Positions 25,036-32,749 of a stretch of DNA of 64,000 bases are shown piece after piece. The position numbers and the translations under genes were made by a program. A model generated the notes under the pieces. It worked only from the letters and a program-made list of their open reading frames with translations. It was not told where the DNA came from and searched no databases. This stretch comes from an uncultured Lachnospiraceae bacterium (lineage in GTDB: Bacteria; Bacillota; Clostridia; Lachnospirales; Lachnospiraceae): contig CAJTOW010000002.1 in the NCBI GenBank assembly GCA_910577655.1, positions 22,951 through 86,950 of the forward strand, written 5' to 3'. Within the stretch, counting starts at the first letter, position 1, and each line of letters starts with the position of its first letter.

Positions 25036-26310
25036 TTAAGTATCCAGATGATATTCCCGTACCTTCTGCCGGAACAATTCAGGATCATTTTCCAGCTTCA
25101 GGAACAGTTCCGCCTCCCCGGCCACCATCATATGGGTGGCGAGTTGGAATTTTATCTGGGTCTGGCGAAGTTCTTCCTCGTGTTTGCGCATATCCTCTTC
25201 CCGTTTATTCATATCTTCTTCACGGCGGGCCATATTCTTTGCATGCTTGCGGAGTTCCTCCTGCCAGGAGCGGAGTTCCTCCTGCCAGGAGTGGAGTTCC
25301 TCCTGCCCGGAGTGGAGTTCCTCCTGCCCGGAGCAAAGCTTCTCCTGCCAGGAGCGGAGTTCCTCCTCCACGGTACGAAGTTTCTCCTCCACGGTACGAA
25401 GTTTCTTCCATTCAGCGCGGAGCTCCTCCCGCTCAGTACGGAGTTTCTTCTTATCCTTCGCGTAACTGATCGCATCCATCCGCGCAATTTCCCGGCTGAT
25501 ATACTCATACCGCAGTGCCCGGTCTGAATTAATCTTTTCCATTTCCTTTACGACTTCCGCCTTATATTCGTCCTGCATTGCCATACCTCTCAGCACCTCC
25601 CAGTTTTCTGCGGTGATGAGCTTTGCCCAGCGGTATATCTCGGTCTGCTGCTCGGTCTCATCCGCATCTTCCAGTTTTTTTAAGTATAGCACGCGCAGGC
25701 TCAGTTTGTCACTATATACCTGACCAGTATGTTCCTCAATCAGACGGATCACAGAATACAGACGTGACAGCTCCGGCATGTCAAAACAGATGATGCTGAT
25801 ATGTATGCAGGGCTCCAGAACCCCATAATCTTCTCCGCTGACGATATCTGCCGTATACATTCGGCCAAGATAGAAGAGAGACCGCTCCTTCCAGTTTTCC
25901 TGCTGGCGCACCTGCATTTCAATATTGATTTTCTGGTTGTTGTTGAGATGGACCTTGATATCCAGGATCCCCGCCTTGTCCTGCTTGTAGCTGCCCGGCT
26001 GGAAGGTATCCAGCAGTTCCAGATCCACGATTTCCTCCGGAGGAATGTCCAGCAGGGCACTCAGCAGTCCCTTAAGCGCTTTCTTGTTGTGAAATACATG
26101 CTTGAAAGCAAAATCATTGATCAGGCTTACATTCAGGTCCTGGTTACTGTCCGCAAGCATCTGGATCAGATCATTTCTGACATTGCGCCTCCTTCTCCAT
26201 CTTGTCTGGGTATTCCGCTTTTTGCCCGCCTGATGTCCGGCAGCTCTGCCCTTTGGATTCCCGAAAGATGAATTGCTTTTTCTGTTTTTCCATTTGTTTT
26301 TTTTGCCCAT
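25036..26310 (-). CDS. Rpn-type PD-(D/E)XK protein with heptad-repeat tail
   Basis: 424 residues. The basic first 45 residues are followed by a domain typical of the Rpn/putative-transposase nuclease family: LINDFAFKHVF, then D117 in AGILDIKVHL, E131-x-Q133 in NIEMQV, and RSLFYLGRMY. These are the family's PD-(D/E)XK catalytic residues. From about 285 to 385 the protein is a coiled coil made of repeated EELxSWQ-type heptads encoded by a 21-bp tandem repeat. Rpn proteins in E. coli cut DNA and have been linked to recombination and phage defence. GGAGG precedes ATG 26310. The family is common in several copies in Lachnospiraceae. Confidence 0.83.
   Translation of the reverse strand: MGKKNKWKNRKSNSSFGNPKGRAAGHQAGKKRNTQTRWRRRRNVRNDLIQMLADSNQDLNVSLINDFAFKHVFHNKKALKGLLSALLDIPPEEIVDLELLDTFQPGSYKQDKAGILDIKVHLNNNQKINIEMQVRQQENWKERSLFYLGRMYTADIVSGEDYGVLEPCIHISIICFDMPELSRLYSVIRLIEEHTGQVYSDKLSLRVLYLKKLEDADETEQQTEIYRWAKLITAENWEVLRGMAMQDEYKAEVVKEMEKINSDRALRYEYISREIARMDAISYAKDKKKLRTEREELRAEWKKLRTVEEKLRTVEEELRSWQEKLCSGQEELHSGQEELHSWQEELRSWQEELRKHAKNMARREEDMNKREEDMRKHEEELRQTQIKFQLATHMMVAGEAELFLKLENDPELFRQKVREYHLDT
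25255..25450 (-). repeat. 21-bp tandem repeat inside the Rpn-type gene
   Basis: About nine units of 21 bp. Units 1-5 read nearly GTTCCTCCTGCCAGGAGCGG, later ones drift to CTCCTCCACGGTACGAAGT. Each encodes one heptad of a coiled coil, so copy-number change keeps the reading frame. Confidence 0.9.
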
Positions 26311-26552
26311 AGAATAACCTCCTCATGCTGTTTGTTAAATCATCGGATTTACTGGCAGAACTGCCAGAAACACCCTGGATAAGAACATCCAGGAAATGCA
26401 AAATCATTTTAGCATATTGTCATGTGTTTTGCAAGTGTTTTGAGCATCTTTTATTTCACTTGCAGTTTTTCAGTCACAGTTCACGGGGCGGGGAAAACTG
26501 GACAGAAACAGACGTCAAGCTGGCTTGTAAGACTGTTTTTGTCCGGTTTTCC

Positions 26553-26624
26553 ACATCGGGCGGATGCCCGATGCTTCTTGTCCGGCATAGCCGGACAAGA
26601 AGATGCCCCCCCGTGAATAGTAAC
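26553..26624. repeat. 72-bp direct repeat, copy 1, with hairpin
   Basis: Contains CTTCTTGTCCGG / CCGGACAAGAAG, a perfect 12-bp stem (26574-26585 with 26591-26602) with a five-base loop, followed by a run of C. A second copy starts 79 bases later. Confidence 0.85.
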
Positions 26625-26631
26625 GTTTTAT

Positions 26632-26703
26632 ACATCGGGTGTTCGCCCAATGCTTCTTGTCTGGCGTAGCCAAACAAGAAGATGCCCCCCAATGAACAGC
26701 AAC
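26632..26703. repeat. 72-bp direct repeat, copy 2
   Basis: Same layout as copy 1 with scattered changes. Its stem CTTCTTGTCTGG / CCAAACAAGAAG has one C-A mismatch as plus-strand RNA but a G-U pair as minus-strand RNA. Confidence 0.83.
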
Positions 26704-26805
26704 TTTTCAAGAAAATATGTCTGCCTTGCGGTGGATAAGCCGCAAAGACAGAGAATGGCTGAAAGAAAAAACGTGAATAAATTGTGAAAAACCCTGGAGA
26801 GACCT

Positions 26806-26831
26806 TAACTCATCCCAGAAATTGCCGATAA
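26806..26831 (+). promoter_or_regulatory. Sigma-28-like promoter of flagellin 1
   Basis: TAAC at 26806-26809, 14 bases, GCCGATAA at 26824-26831, then ACATAATATAG. Same spacing as the fliD promoter. Confidence 0.78.
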
Positions 26832-26858
26832 ACATAATATAGAAGTGAGGTGAGAAAA

Positions 26859-27704
26859 ATGCGGATAAGGAATAATATATCATCTATCAACGCCACCCGG
26901 AACCAGGGGATTAACCAGGGTAATATGTCTAAATCCCTGGAGAAGCTGTCTACCGGCTATAAGATCAACCGTGCCGGGGACAACGCAGCAGGTCTTGCCC
27001 TTTCGGAAGGAATGCGTCGGCAGATACATGGCCTGAAGCAGGCCATGAGCAATACCAAGGATGGAATTGGTCTTGTGAATACCGGGGAGGGAGCCCTGAC
27101 GGAAGTGCATTCCATGCTTCAGCGCCTGAATACGCTGGCTACCCAGTCGGCTAATGGCACATATAACAGTGTGGCCCGGGAGAACATAGAATCAGAGCGG
27201 GTTCAGCTGCTTGATGAGATTGACCGGATCGCTGAAAGCTGCAATTTTAATGATATCGATCTTTTTGATGCAAAGAAGGACAGCAGTCTGCCGCCACCGC
27301 CGAAAATCAGTGATCAGATTCCTCTTCAGATTGGTTGCTCTCAGGAGGAGACCCTGACGGTTCAGCGGTATTATGTGAGTTCAAGCGCCTTTAAACTGGA
27401 CAATATCAAGTTTACAAGTGTGGAAGAGGCCAACGATGCGATTCCCAATATCAAGAAAGCTGTAGAGGCAGTATCCCTGATACGTTCTGATTTTGGCTCG
27501 GTGTATACCCATCTTGAGCATACTCACAAGAGCCTGTCAGTAAACCGGGAGAATCTGCAGGCTTCAGAAAGTGCAATCCGGGATACCAGTATGTGTGACG
27601 AGTTCACCAATTACACCAGGGATAATATTCTGCTTCAGTCTGCCCAGGCTATGATGACCCAGGCTAATGCCATGTCTCAGAATGTATTGTCTCTGCTCCA
27701 GTAA
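26859..27704 (+). CDS. Flagellin 1 (divergent minor flagellin)
   Basis: 281 residues from ATG 26859 (GTGAGGTG before it; GTG 26850 lies in that site). The N-terminal D0/D1 (RIRNNISSINATRNQGINQG; LEKLSTGYKINRAGDNAAGLALSE) and C-terminal D1/D0 (ENLQASESAIRDTSMCDEF; ILLQSAQAMMTQANAMSQNVLSLLQ, read in part) are flagellin. The centre is short and unlike flagellin 2, with a Pro run (SLPPPPKIS). It differs from the canonical IRDTDMAxE by Ser and Cys, and codon use is less biased than in flagellin 2, so lower expression is likely. It is probably a minor filament component. Confidence 0.9.
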   Translation: MRIRNNISSINATRNQGINQGNMSKSLEKLSTGYKINRAGDNAAGLALSEGMRRQIHGLKQAMSNTKDGIGLVNTGEGALTEVHSMLQRLNTLATQSANGTYNSVARENIESERVQLLDEIDRIAESCNFNDIDLFDAKKDSSLPPPPKISDQIPLQIGCSQEETLTVQRYYVSSSAFKLDNIKFTSVEEANDAIPNIKKAVEAVSLIRSDFGSVYTHLEHTHKSLSVNRENLQASESAIRDTSMCDEFTNYTRDNILLQSAQAMMTQANAMSQNVLSLLQ

Positions 27705-27733
27705 GAATTTGAAAAAAATTCCTGAAAAAGCCT

Positions 27734-27759
27734 TATTAATCTTCAAAACCTGACGATAA
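27734..27759 (+). promoter_or_regulatory. Possible sigma-28-like promoter of flagellin 2
   Basis: GACGATAA at 27752-27759 with TATT 14 bases upstream (27734-27737). A weaker match than the others; a TAAT lies 11 bases upstream instead. Confidence 0.55.
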
Positions 27760-27834
27760 ATAAGATGTAAGTAAAACAAATACATTTGTTTTATGATTTC
27801 TTCTTCCGCAGGGCCCGTGGAAGGGGGAACGTGG

Positions 27835-27877
27835 GGACAGGGAGGTTCCTGCCGACAAAGATTTAGTACAAGGAGGC
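27835..27877 (+). promoter_or_regulatory. Two CsrA-binding-site candidates in the flagellin 2 leader
   Basis: GGACAGGGAGGT (27835-27846) and GTACAAGGAGGC (27866-27877) each match the CsrA consensus RUACARGGAUGU at 10 of 12 positions. The second covers the Shine-Dalgarno AAGGAGG. The first lies between GGAAC and GTTCC arms, so its GGA can sit in a loop. Confidence 0.75.
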
Positions 27878-27883
27878 AACATT

Positions 27884-28693
27884 ATGATTATACAGCACAA
27901 CATATCAGCTATCAACTCTTATAGAAACTTAGGCGTTAACCAGGATGGCCTGAGCAAGAACCTGGAGAAGCTGTCTTCTGGTTACAGAATCAACCGTGCA
28001 GGTGATGATGCAGCAGGTCTGGCCATTTCTGAGAACATGAGACGTCAGATCGGTGGTCTGAACCAGGCTGCTACCAACGCAAAGGACGCTATCGGTCTGA
28101 TCCAGACCGCTGAGGGTGCTCTGACCGAGACTCACTCCATGCTGCAGCGTCTGAACGTTCTGGCTACCCAGGCTGCTAACGGTATCTACAACAGCACTGC
28201 TTACAGCAACATCCAGGCTGAGACAAAGCAGCTGCTTGAAGAGATTGACCGTATTTCCAACAACTGTGATTTCAACGGTATTAAGCCGCTGGTTTCCGGA
28301 AGCAAGATGCAGTTCCAGATTGGTCCGAGCAAAGCTGAGACTCTGAGTGTCAGCAAGGCTAAGATGACTTCTTCTGCATTAAGCATTAAGTCAATCAGCC
28401 TTACCACTGTAAGCGGTGGTAACAGTGCTATGAAGAAGATCGAGCTTGCTATCAATGCTGTTTCTAAGCATCGTGCTAAACTCGGTGCCGCACAGAACCG
28501 TCTGGAGCACACCATCAACAACCTGAAGGTTACTTCCGAGAACATCCAGGCTGCTGAGAGCCGTATCCGCGATACTGATATGGCTGATGAGATCACCAGC
28601 TTCACCAAGAACAACATCCTGCTGCAGGCTGCTCAGTCCATGCTGACTCAGTCTAATGCTACTCCGCAGGGCGTTCTGAGTATGCTTCAGTAA
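27884..28693 (+). CDS. fliC: Flagellin 2, major filament protein
   Basis: 269 residues, a short flagellin made of D0/D1 with almost no variable outer domain. N-terminus MIIQHNISAINSYRNLGVNQ, then LEKLSSGYRINRAGDDAAGLAISE. C-terminus IQAAESRIRDTDMADEITSF then ILLQAAQSMLTQSNATPQGVLS. Strongly biased codons and an AAGGAGG site indicate very high expression. The segment facing TLR5 in Salmonella (LQRVRELAVQ) reads LQRLNVLATQ here, so immune recognition may differ. The upstream leader carries two CsrA sites. FliS is the expected chaperone and FliW the expected partner. Confidence 0.96.
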   Translation: MIIQHNISAINSYRNLGVNQDGLSKNLEKLSSGYRINRAGDDAAGLAISENMRRQIGGLNQAATNAKDAIGLIQTAEGALTETHSMLQRLNVLATQAANGIYNSTAYSNIQAETKQLLEEIDRISNNCDFNGIKPLVSGSKMQFQIGPSKAETLSVSKAKMTSSALSIKSISLTTVSGGNSAMKKIELAINAVSKHRAKLGAAQNRLEHTINNLKVTSENIQAAESRIRDTDMADEITSFTKNNILLQAAQSMLTQSNATPQGVLSMLQ

Positions 28694-28741
28694 TCTAATT
28701 AGTCGAATGTAAAGCAATCCTAGGCGCTAAACAGTAGACGT

Positions 28742-28784
28742 GAGGGCCATCTCAAGGTGAAAACCGAGAGATGGCCCTCTCTTA
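28742..28784 (+). terminator. Terminator after flagellin 2
   Basis: 12-bp perfect stem GAGGGCCATCTC / GAGATGGCCCTC (28742-28753 with 28768-28779) followed by TCTTATAATTCC. The T run is modest. Confidence 0.8.
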
Positions 28785-28861
28785 TAATTCCTATAATTCT
28801 TTGCTCCCGAAAAGAGCCAGAGACAAGAAGTCTTTGACCCCAACCCGCTATCAAATCATAT

Positions 28862-28903
28862 AGAAAAGCGCTTATGCACACAAAAACATGTCTGCATAAG
28901 CGC
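28862..28903 (-). terminator. Terminator of the LicD array
   Basis: On the minus strand GCGCTTATGCA and TGCATAAGCGC (28903-28893 with 28878-28868) form an 11-bp stem followed by TTTTCTA, 21 bases past the last stop. It ends a likely 9.9-kb transcript. Confidence 0.88.
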
Positions 28904-28923
28904 CTTCCTATACGGTTTTCCAT

Positions 28924-30768
28924 TCATCTGGTTTCAAACGACTTTACAACAATCTTGTTTTCCCATACACTTCTGAGATCTTCCCCGGAAATATCTGTCA
29001 GATAATCGATATAAGTTTTCCGCATTCGGTCTGATGGTAAGATGACCTTATCTGCATGAACCACTCCTGGGGAGCTTACGTAGTAGCGCATATTGTAGAT
29101 GGATCTGGTGTCAGTTTCTTCAATTTCTCCCATATGGAAATATGGAATGTAGACCAGCTGTCCAGTATACTGGAGCAGATTGCTGGAATAGAAGAAAGGA
29201 TGGACACTGGTGGAAAAGCTGCAGTTATCATAAGGGTTGTTGATTAGGATCACATCCGGCTTGCGGGTTTTAAAGTCATAATGATTGTAATGTGTAATGG
29301 GAACATAATCAGGAAATTCATTTCCGTCATAATGAAGTTCAGGGTTATTCTCCAATAGGCTCTTGTAATAGTAAGGAATGGGAATCACATACACATCACA
29401 GTCAGGGTCAGCCTGGGCGGCTCTCCAGGCAGGCTCCAGACTCTGCCAGGAAGAAGCGTGGAATGGCAGGAAGGCAATCTCTCTGCGTGGGCGTACATCT
29501 GTCCGGACAGACTCCTCAATCTGGAAAAGCTGCGCATTCAGGCGCTCATAGGTAGATGCGTCAGGTGCTTCATGGAGCAGGTATAGCAGCTCACAGTATT
29601 CCTCCAAAAGGTGAACCGTGGGACAAGCTTCTCCTTCCCTTTTTTCCAGCAAGGTACCAATCTGCAGGGCACTGTTCTGACAGCTTTCCAGAATCTGATT
29701 GAGAGAATGAAGGTTGCCGGTCTTCATGGCTTCCAGAATCTGTATATGAATATTAGCAGCAGTTTGTACAAAACTGTTGGCCAGTTTGTAAGAGCGGACA
29801 CCGTTGTCGTTCCATGCTGGCCGTTCCAGGTCTTTCTGGGAGATTTGATGCAGGCTCAGCGGATTCCGGGCTATATCAGAAGCATCGGTTATCATCTTTT
29901 CCAGTCCCTTGTAAGAGGGATAGTCATGACCGCCCCCTGCACGGTAGGGCTCCATATAGTTTTCGCCGAATTGGATTTTGACAGCTTCCAGATAGAGCTT
30001 CGGCACCGCAATCTCTGTAAACTCAAAAGGAAGCATCACGGATTCCTGATAGCATTCGATGGGGAATTTCCAGCCTTTCCAGCCAACCCAGTTCACCATA
30101 CAGGCAACTTCCTTTGCCTCTTCTGGTTTGTATAAAGAAAAAACCTGCTCCAAAAGTACAAACAGCTGCTCCTGCATGGGCTTCTCCCGGTCCAGCTTCA
30201 CCTGGAGCATCTCTTCAATCTGGATAAGAACCTCTTCTGTCCGTTTTTCATTTCGTTCTTCTTCATCAAAGGACAGTGCAGTAGCGATGAGTATAGAAGC
30301 CAGCTGGACACGGTACTCCTCATCCTCCGGGTCGGGTGCGATGTAATCCAGCACGAAGATATCAATAGCTGCACAAAGGGGATATCCATGGAATTTCTCC
30401 AGATGTTCTTTACTGACAGGCATTTTAGAACAGTTGTAAACTGTTGTCAGTGTCCGGTGATCGGAAGTTCTTTCATGGGGAATATAGTATCCTTTTGGCA
30501 GTTCCTTCTCTGCTACGGCATTAAAAAGGACATAATCCTCGCGCATCATACAGATATCCAGGTCATCATCCCATGGGATGTAACCGCCATGCCGGACTGC
30601 TCCCAGCAGGGTTCCGCGGTCCGCGAACCAGCGGATGTTATATTTCCTGCAAACCTTGTCTATATCAGCCAGGATTTCCATCTGCGCAGCCCAGGAATGC
30701 TTCATGAGTCCGGACACATAGAAGCCGTCCCGGACTTCGTCTTCAAAAAATGAATCAGGAATTTGCAT
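28924..30768 (-). CDS. LicD-family protein 1 (LicD domain, helical linker, GT-like domain)
   Basis: 614 residues. Residues about 20-300 are a LicD-type phosphotransferase domain with ADRGTLLGAVRHGGYIPWDD and DDDLDI (acidic cluster near 67-71), ending YMEPYRAGGGHDYPSY. About 330-425 is a helical linker (ESCQNSALQIGTLLEKREGE, HLLEEYCELLYLLHE). About 430-614 is a third domain (EIAFLPFHASSWQSLEPAWR; DCDVYVIPIPYYYKS; DVILINNPYDNC; VYIPYFHMGEI) that looks like the N-terminal half of a GT-B glycosyl/glycerophosphotransferase. No signal or membrane segment. LicD proteins move phosphocholine or similar groups from CDP donors onto glycans; the donor here is unknown. GGAGG precedes ATG 30768. Last gene of the array. 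Confidence 0.85.
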   Translation of the reverse strand: MQIPDSFFEDEVRDGFYVSGLMKHSWAAQMEILADIDKVCRKYNIRWFADRGTLLGAVRHGGYIPWDDDLDICMMREDYVLFNAVAEKELPKGYYIPHERTSDHRTLTTVYNCSKMPVSKEHLEKFHGYPLCAAIDIFVLDYIAPDPEDEEYRVQLASILIATALSFDEEERNEKRTEEVLIQIEEMLQVKLDREKPMQEQLFVLLEQVFSLYKPEEAKEVACMVNWVGWKGWKFPIECYQESVMLPFEFTEIAVPKLYLEAVKIQFGENYMEPYRAGGGHDYPSYKGLEKMITDASDIARNPLSLHQISQKDLERPAWNDNGVRSYKLANSFVQTAANIHIQILEAMKTGNLHSLNQILESCQNSALQIGTLLEKREGEACPTVHLLEEYCELLYLLHEAPDASTYERLNAQLFQIEESVRTDVRPRREIAFLPFHASSWQSLEPAWRAAQADPDCDVYVIPIPYYYKSLLENNPELHYDGNEFPDYVPITHYNHYDFKTRKPDVILINNPYDNCSFSTSVHPFFYSSNLLQYTGQLVYIPYFHMGEIEETDTRSIYNMRYYVSSPGVVHADKVILPSDRMRKTYIDYLTDISGEDLRSVWENKIVVKSFETR

Positions 30769-30846
30769 GTTTCTATCCTCCTAACCTGGATAAACCAGAA
30801 CAGTATTACATAAAATGTTGTTGATTTCATCGATAGTGAGTGAGTT

Positions 30847-32688
30847 TTATACAACAATACGATCTTCCCAGATGGATCTGGTATCATTCCCGGCAAATTT
30901 GGTCAAATGATCAATATACATCTGTCTCATCTGTTCTGTATGCACCAGAACCTTGTCTGAGAGGACGACACCAGGCATGGAGACATAATGGCTCATATTT
31001 TTTACAGCTCTTGTGTCGCCTGGGCCGAAATCTTCAGGGGTAAAGTATGGAGTGTAGACCAGAAGCCTTGTAAATTGTCTCAGGTTCCTGGCATAAAAGC
31101 GAGGCTCTACACTGATGGTAAGATTGTATTCATCATAAGGATTGTGGATAAAAATCACATCCGGCTGCCTGTTTTCAAAATCGTAATTACGGTAATCTGT
31201 GACAGGAACATAGTCGGGATATGGCTCTGACTCATGCCGCTCGCAGCGGAAAGTCCCGTCTATATTCCGGTAATAGCATGGTATCGGAACCACATATACA
31301 TCACAGCAGGGATCTGCGGATGCCTGTTTCCATATAGTATCAAGACTGTTCCAGCCAGAAGCAGAAAAGGGGAAGAATACAACTTCTTTCCGTGACAGAA
31401 TCTCTGTGTCAGTGAGAGTTTCTATCTGAGGGAGAAGCTGATTCGCATCTGAAATACTGCTGGTGGCAGCGGAGAACTGACCTTTGTTCAGGGATTCATG
31501 GGTCTGCCAGATCAGCTCACAATAGTCTTCCAGAAGACGTACTGTCTTCAGCCCCTCGCCTTTGCGCTGCTCCAGTAAGGTACCAATTTGAATTGCTGCA
31601 GTCTGGCAGGACTCCAACAGCATTCTTCCGGTATCAGAGTCACCGGAGTCTATGGCGGACATAATCTGCAGATGCATTTTTTCAGCTAAGGAGAAAAAGT
31701 CCCGGACTATCTCCTGGAGTCCATTTCCCTGATGGCGGGAACCAGGGGTCAAATCATCGGAAGAAGCATGGTATTGGAGAAGGGGGTAGTATTCTCCCAG
31801 AAGCTGCTTCATCTGGCCCTCAAACCTTTGATAGCAGGGATAATCATGACCGCCGCCGTCCCGGTAGGGAGTCATATAGTGTTCCCCGAACTGGATGCGG
31901 AGTGCATCCTGGTAGAGAACGGGTACAGAAATCTCAGTTCCTTCGAAAGGAACTCTGGCGGAATCCTGATAGCAGGCTATAGGAAATCTCCAGGTGCGGT
32001 CCAGAATCCAGTCAGACATAGAGGCCACATCTGTCAAATGTTCATTCATATATAGAGAAAACAGATTCTCGAGAATAATAAACATTTGCTCCTGAACCGG
32101 GATTTCCCGGTCAATGCTGACCTGGAGCAGGTTCTCTATTTCTGAAATCAGTATCTCTGATTCGGCAGTATGCTGATTGTCATTATTGATGGATACAGCA
32201 GCGTTTGCGACGACAACAGCAAGACTGCTGCGGATATCTTCATCTTCAGGATTTGGAGCAATATGGTCCAGAACAAAAATATCTACTCCCGCAGGATATG
32301 GAAAGCCATGGAATTGCTCTAAATGCGCCTTATCAAGGCAGATTACATCCGTATTCCAGACTGTAGTAAACAGCCGATACTCAGGCTTCCGGTCCTGGGG
32401 AATAAAATATCGTTCAGGAAGCTCTTTTTGGGCAATTGAATTAAAGCGGATATAATCGTCCCGGAGCATACAGATATCTAAATCATCGTCCCATGGAATA
32501 TAACCGCCATGTCTGACAGCGCCCAGCAGAGAACCGCGGTCAGCAAACCAGTGGATCTGGTATTTCGCGCAGATTCTCTCGATCTCTTCCAGCACCTCAA
32601 GCTGGGCAGCCCAGGCCCGCTTCATCAGGGACGGGACAAAGAAGCCGTTGCGGACTTCATCTTCAAAAAAGGAATCAGGGAATTGCAT
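30847..32688 (-). CDS. LicD-family protein 2 (three modules)
   Basis: 613 residues with the same three modules as the gene after it. The N-terminus MQFPDSFFEDEVRNGFFVPS is nearly shared by all copies. The active-site region is ADRGSLLGAVRHGGYIPWDD. The linker has LESCQTAAIQIGTLLEQRKG. The third domain (EVVFFPFSASGWNSLDTIWK; DCDVYVVPIPCYY-like; IFIHNPYDEYN; LVYTPYF) is the most divergent of the complete copies. GAGGAG stands before ATG 32688. The spacing of 78 bases to the next gene and shared strand suggest one transcript. The protein ends at a KIVV-like DRIVV, shorter than copy 3. Confidence 0.84.
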   Translation of the reverse strand: MQFPDSFFEDEVRNGFFVPSLMKRAWAAQLEVLEEIERICAKYQIHWFADRGSLLGAVRHGGYIPWDDDLDICMLRDDYIRFNSIAQKELPERYFIPQDRKPEYRLFTTVWNTDVICLDKAHLEQFHGFPYPAGVDIFVLDHIAPNPEDEDIRSSLAVVVANAAVSINNDNQHTAESEILISEIENLLQVSIDREIPVQEQMFIILENLFSLYMNEHLTDVASMSDWILDRTWRFPIACYQDSARVPFEGTEISVPVLYQDALRIQFGEHYMTPYRDGGGHDYPCYQRFEGQMKQLLGEYYPLLQYHASSDDLTPGSRHQGNGLQEIVRDFFSLAEKMHLQIMSAIDSGDSDTGRMLLESCQTAAIQIGTLLEQRKGEGLKTVRLLEDYCELIWQTHESLNKGQFSAATSSISDANQLLPQIETLTDTEILSRKEVVFFPFSASGWNSLDTIWKQASADPCCDVYVVPIPCYYRNIDGTFRCERHESEPYPDYVPVTDYRNYDFENRQPDVIFIHNPYDEYNLTISVEPRFYARNLRQFTRLLVYTPYFTPEDFGPGDTRAVKNMSHYVSMPGVVLSDKVLVHTEQMRQMYIDHLTKFAGNDTRSIWEDRIVV

Positions 32689-32749
32689 GTTGATATTCTC
32701 CTCATCAGGTTAAGTCTATAAAAGTTCAGATACTGTCTGAACGGTTTAC

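Larger units (their letters stand above)
26311..26858. other. Intergenic region before flagellin 1
   Basis: 548 bases. The region contains the start context of the minus-strand Rpn gene, two 72-bp direct repeats with strong hairpins (26553-26703), and a sigma-28-like promoter (26806-26831). Short open frames across the repeats lack ribosome sites and are not believed. Confidence 0.7.

Noticed and set aside
25255..25450. Regular repeat read as a possible CRISPR array
   Set aside because: Units follow each other with no spacers, have a 21-bp period and stay in frame within a clear gene.
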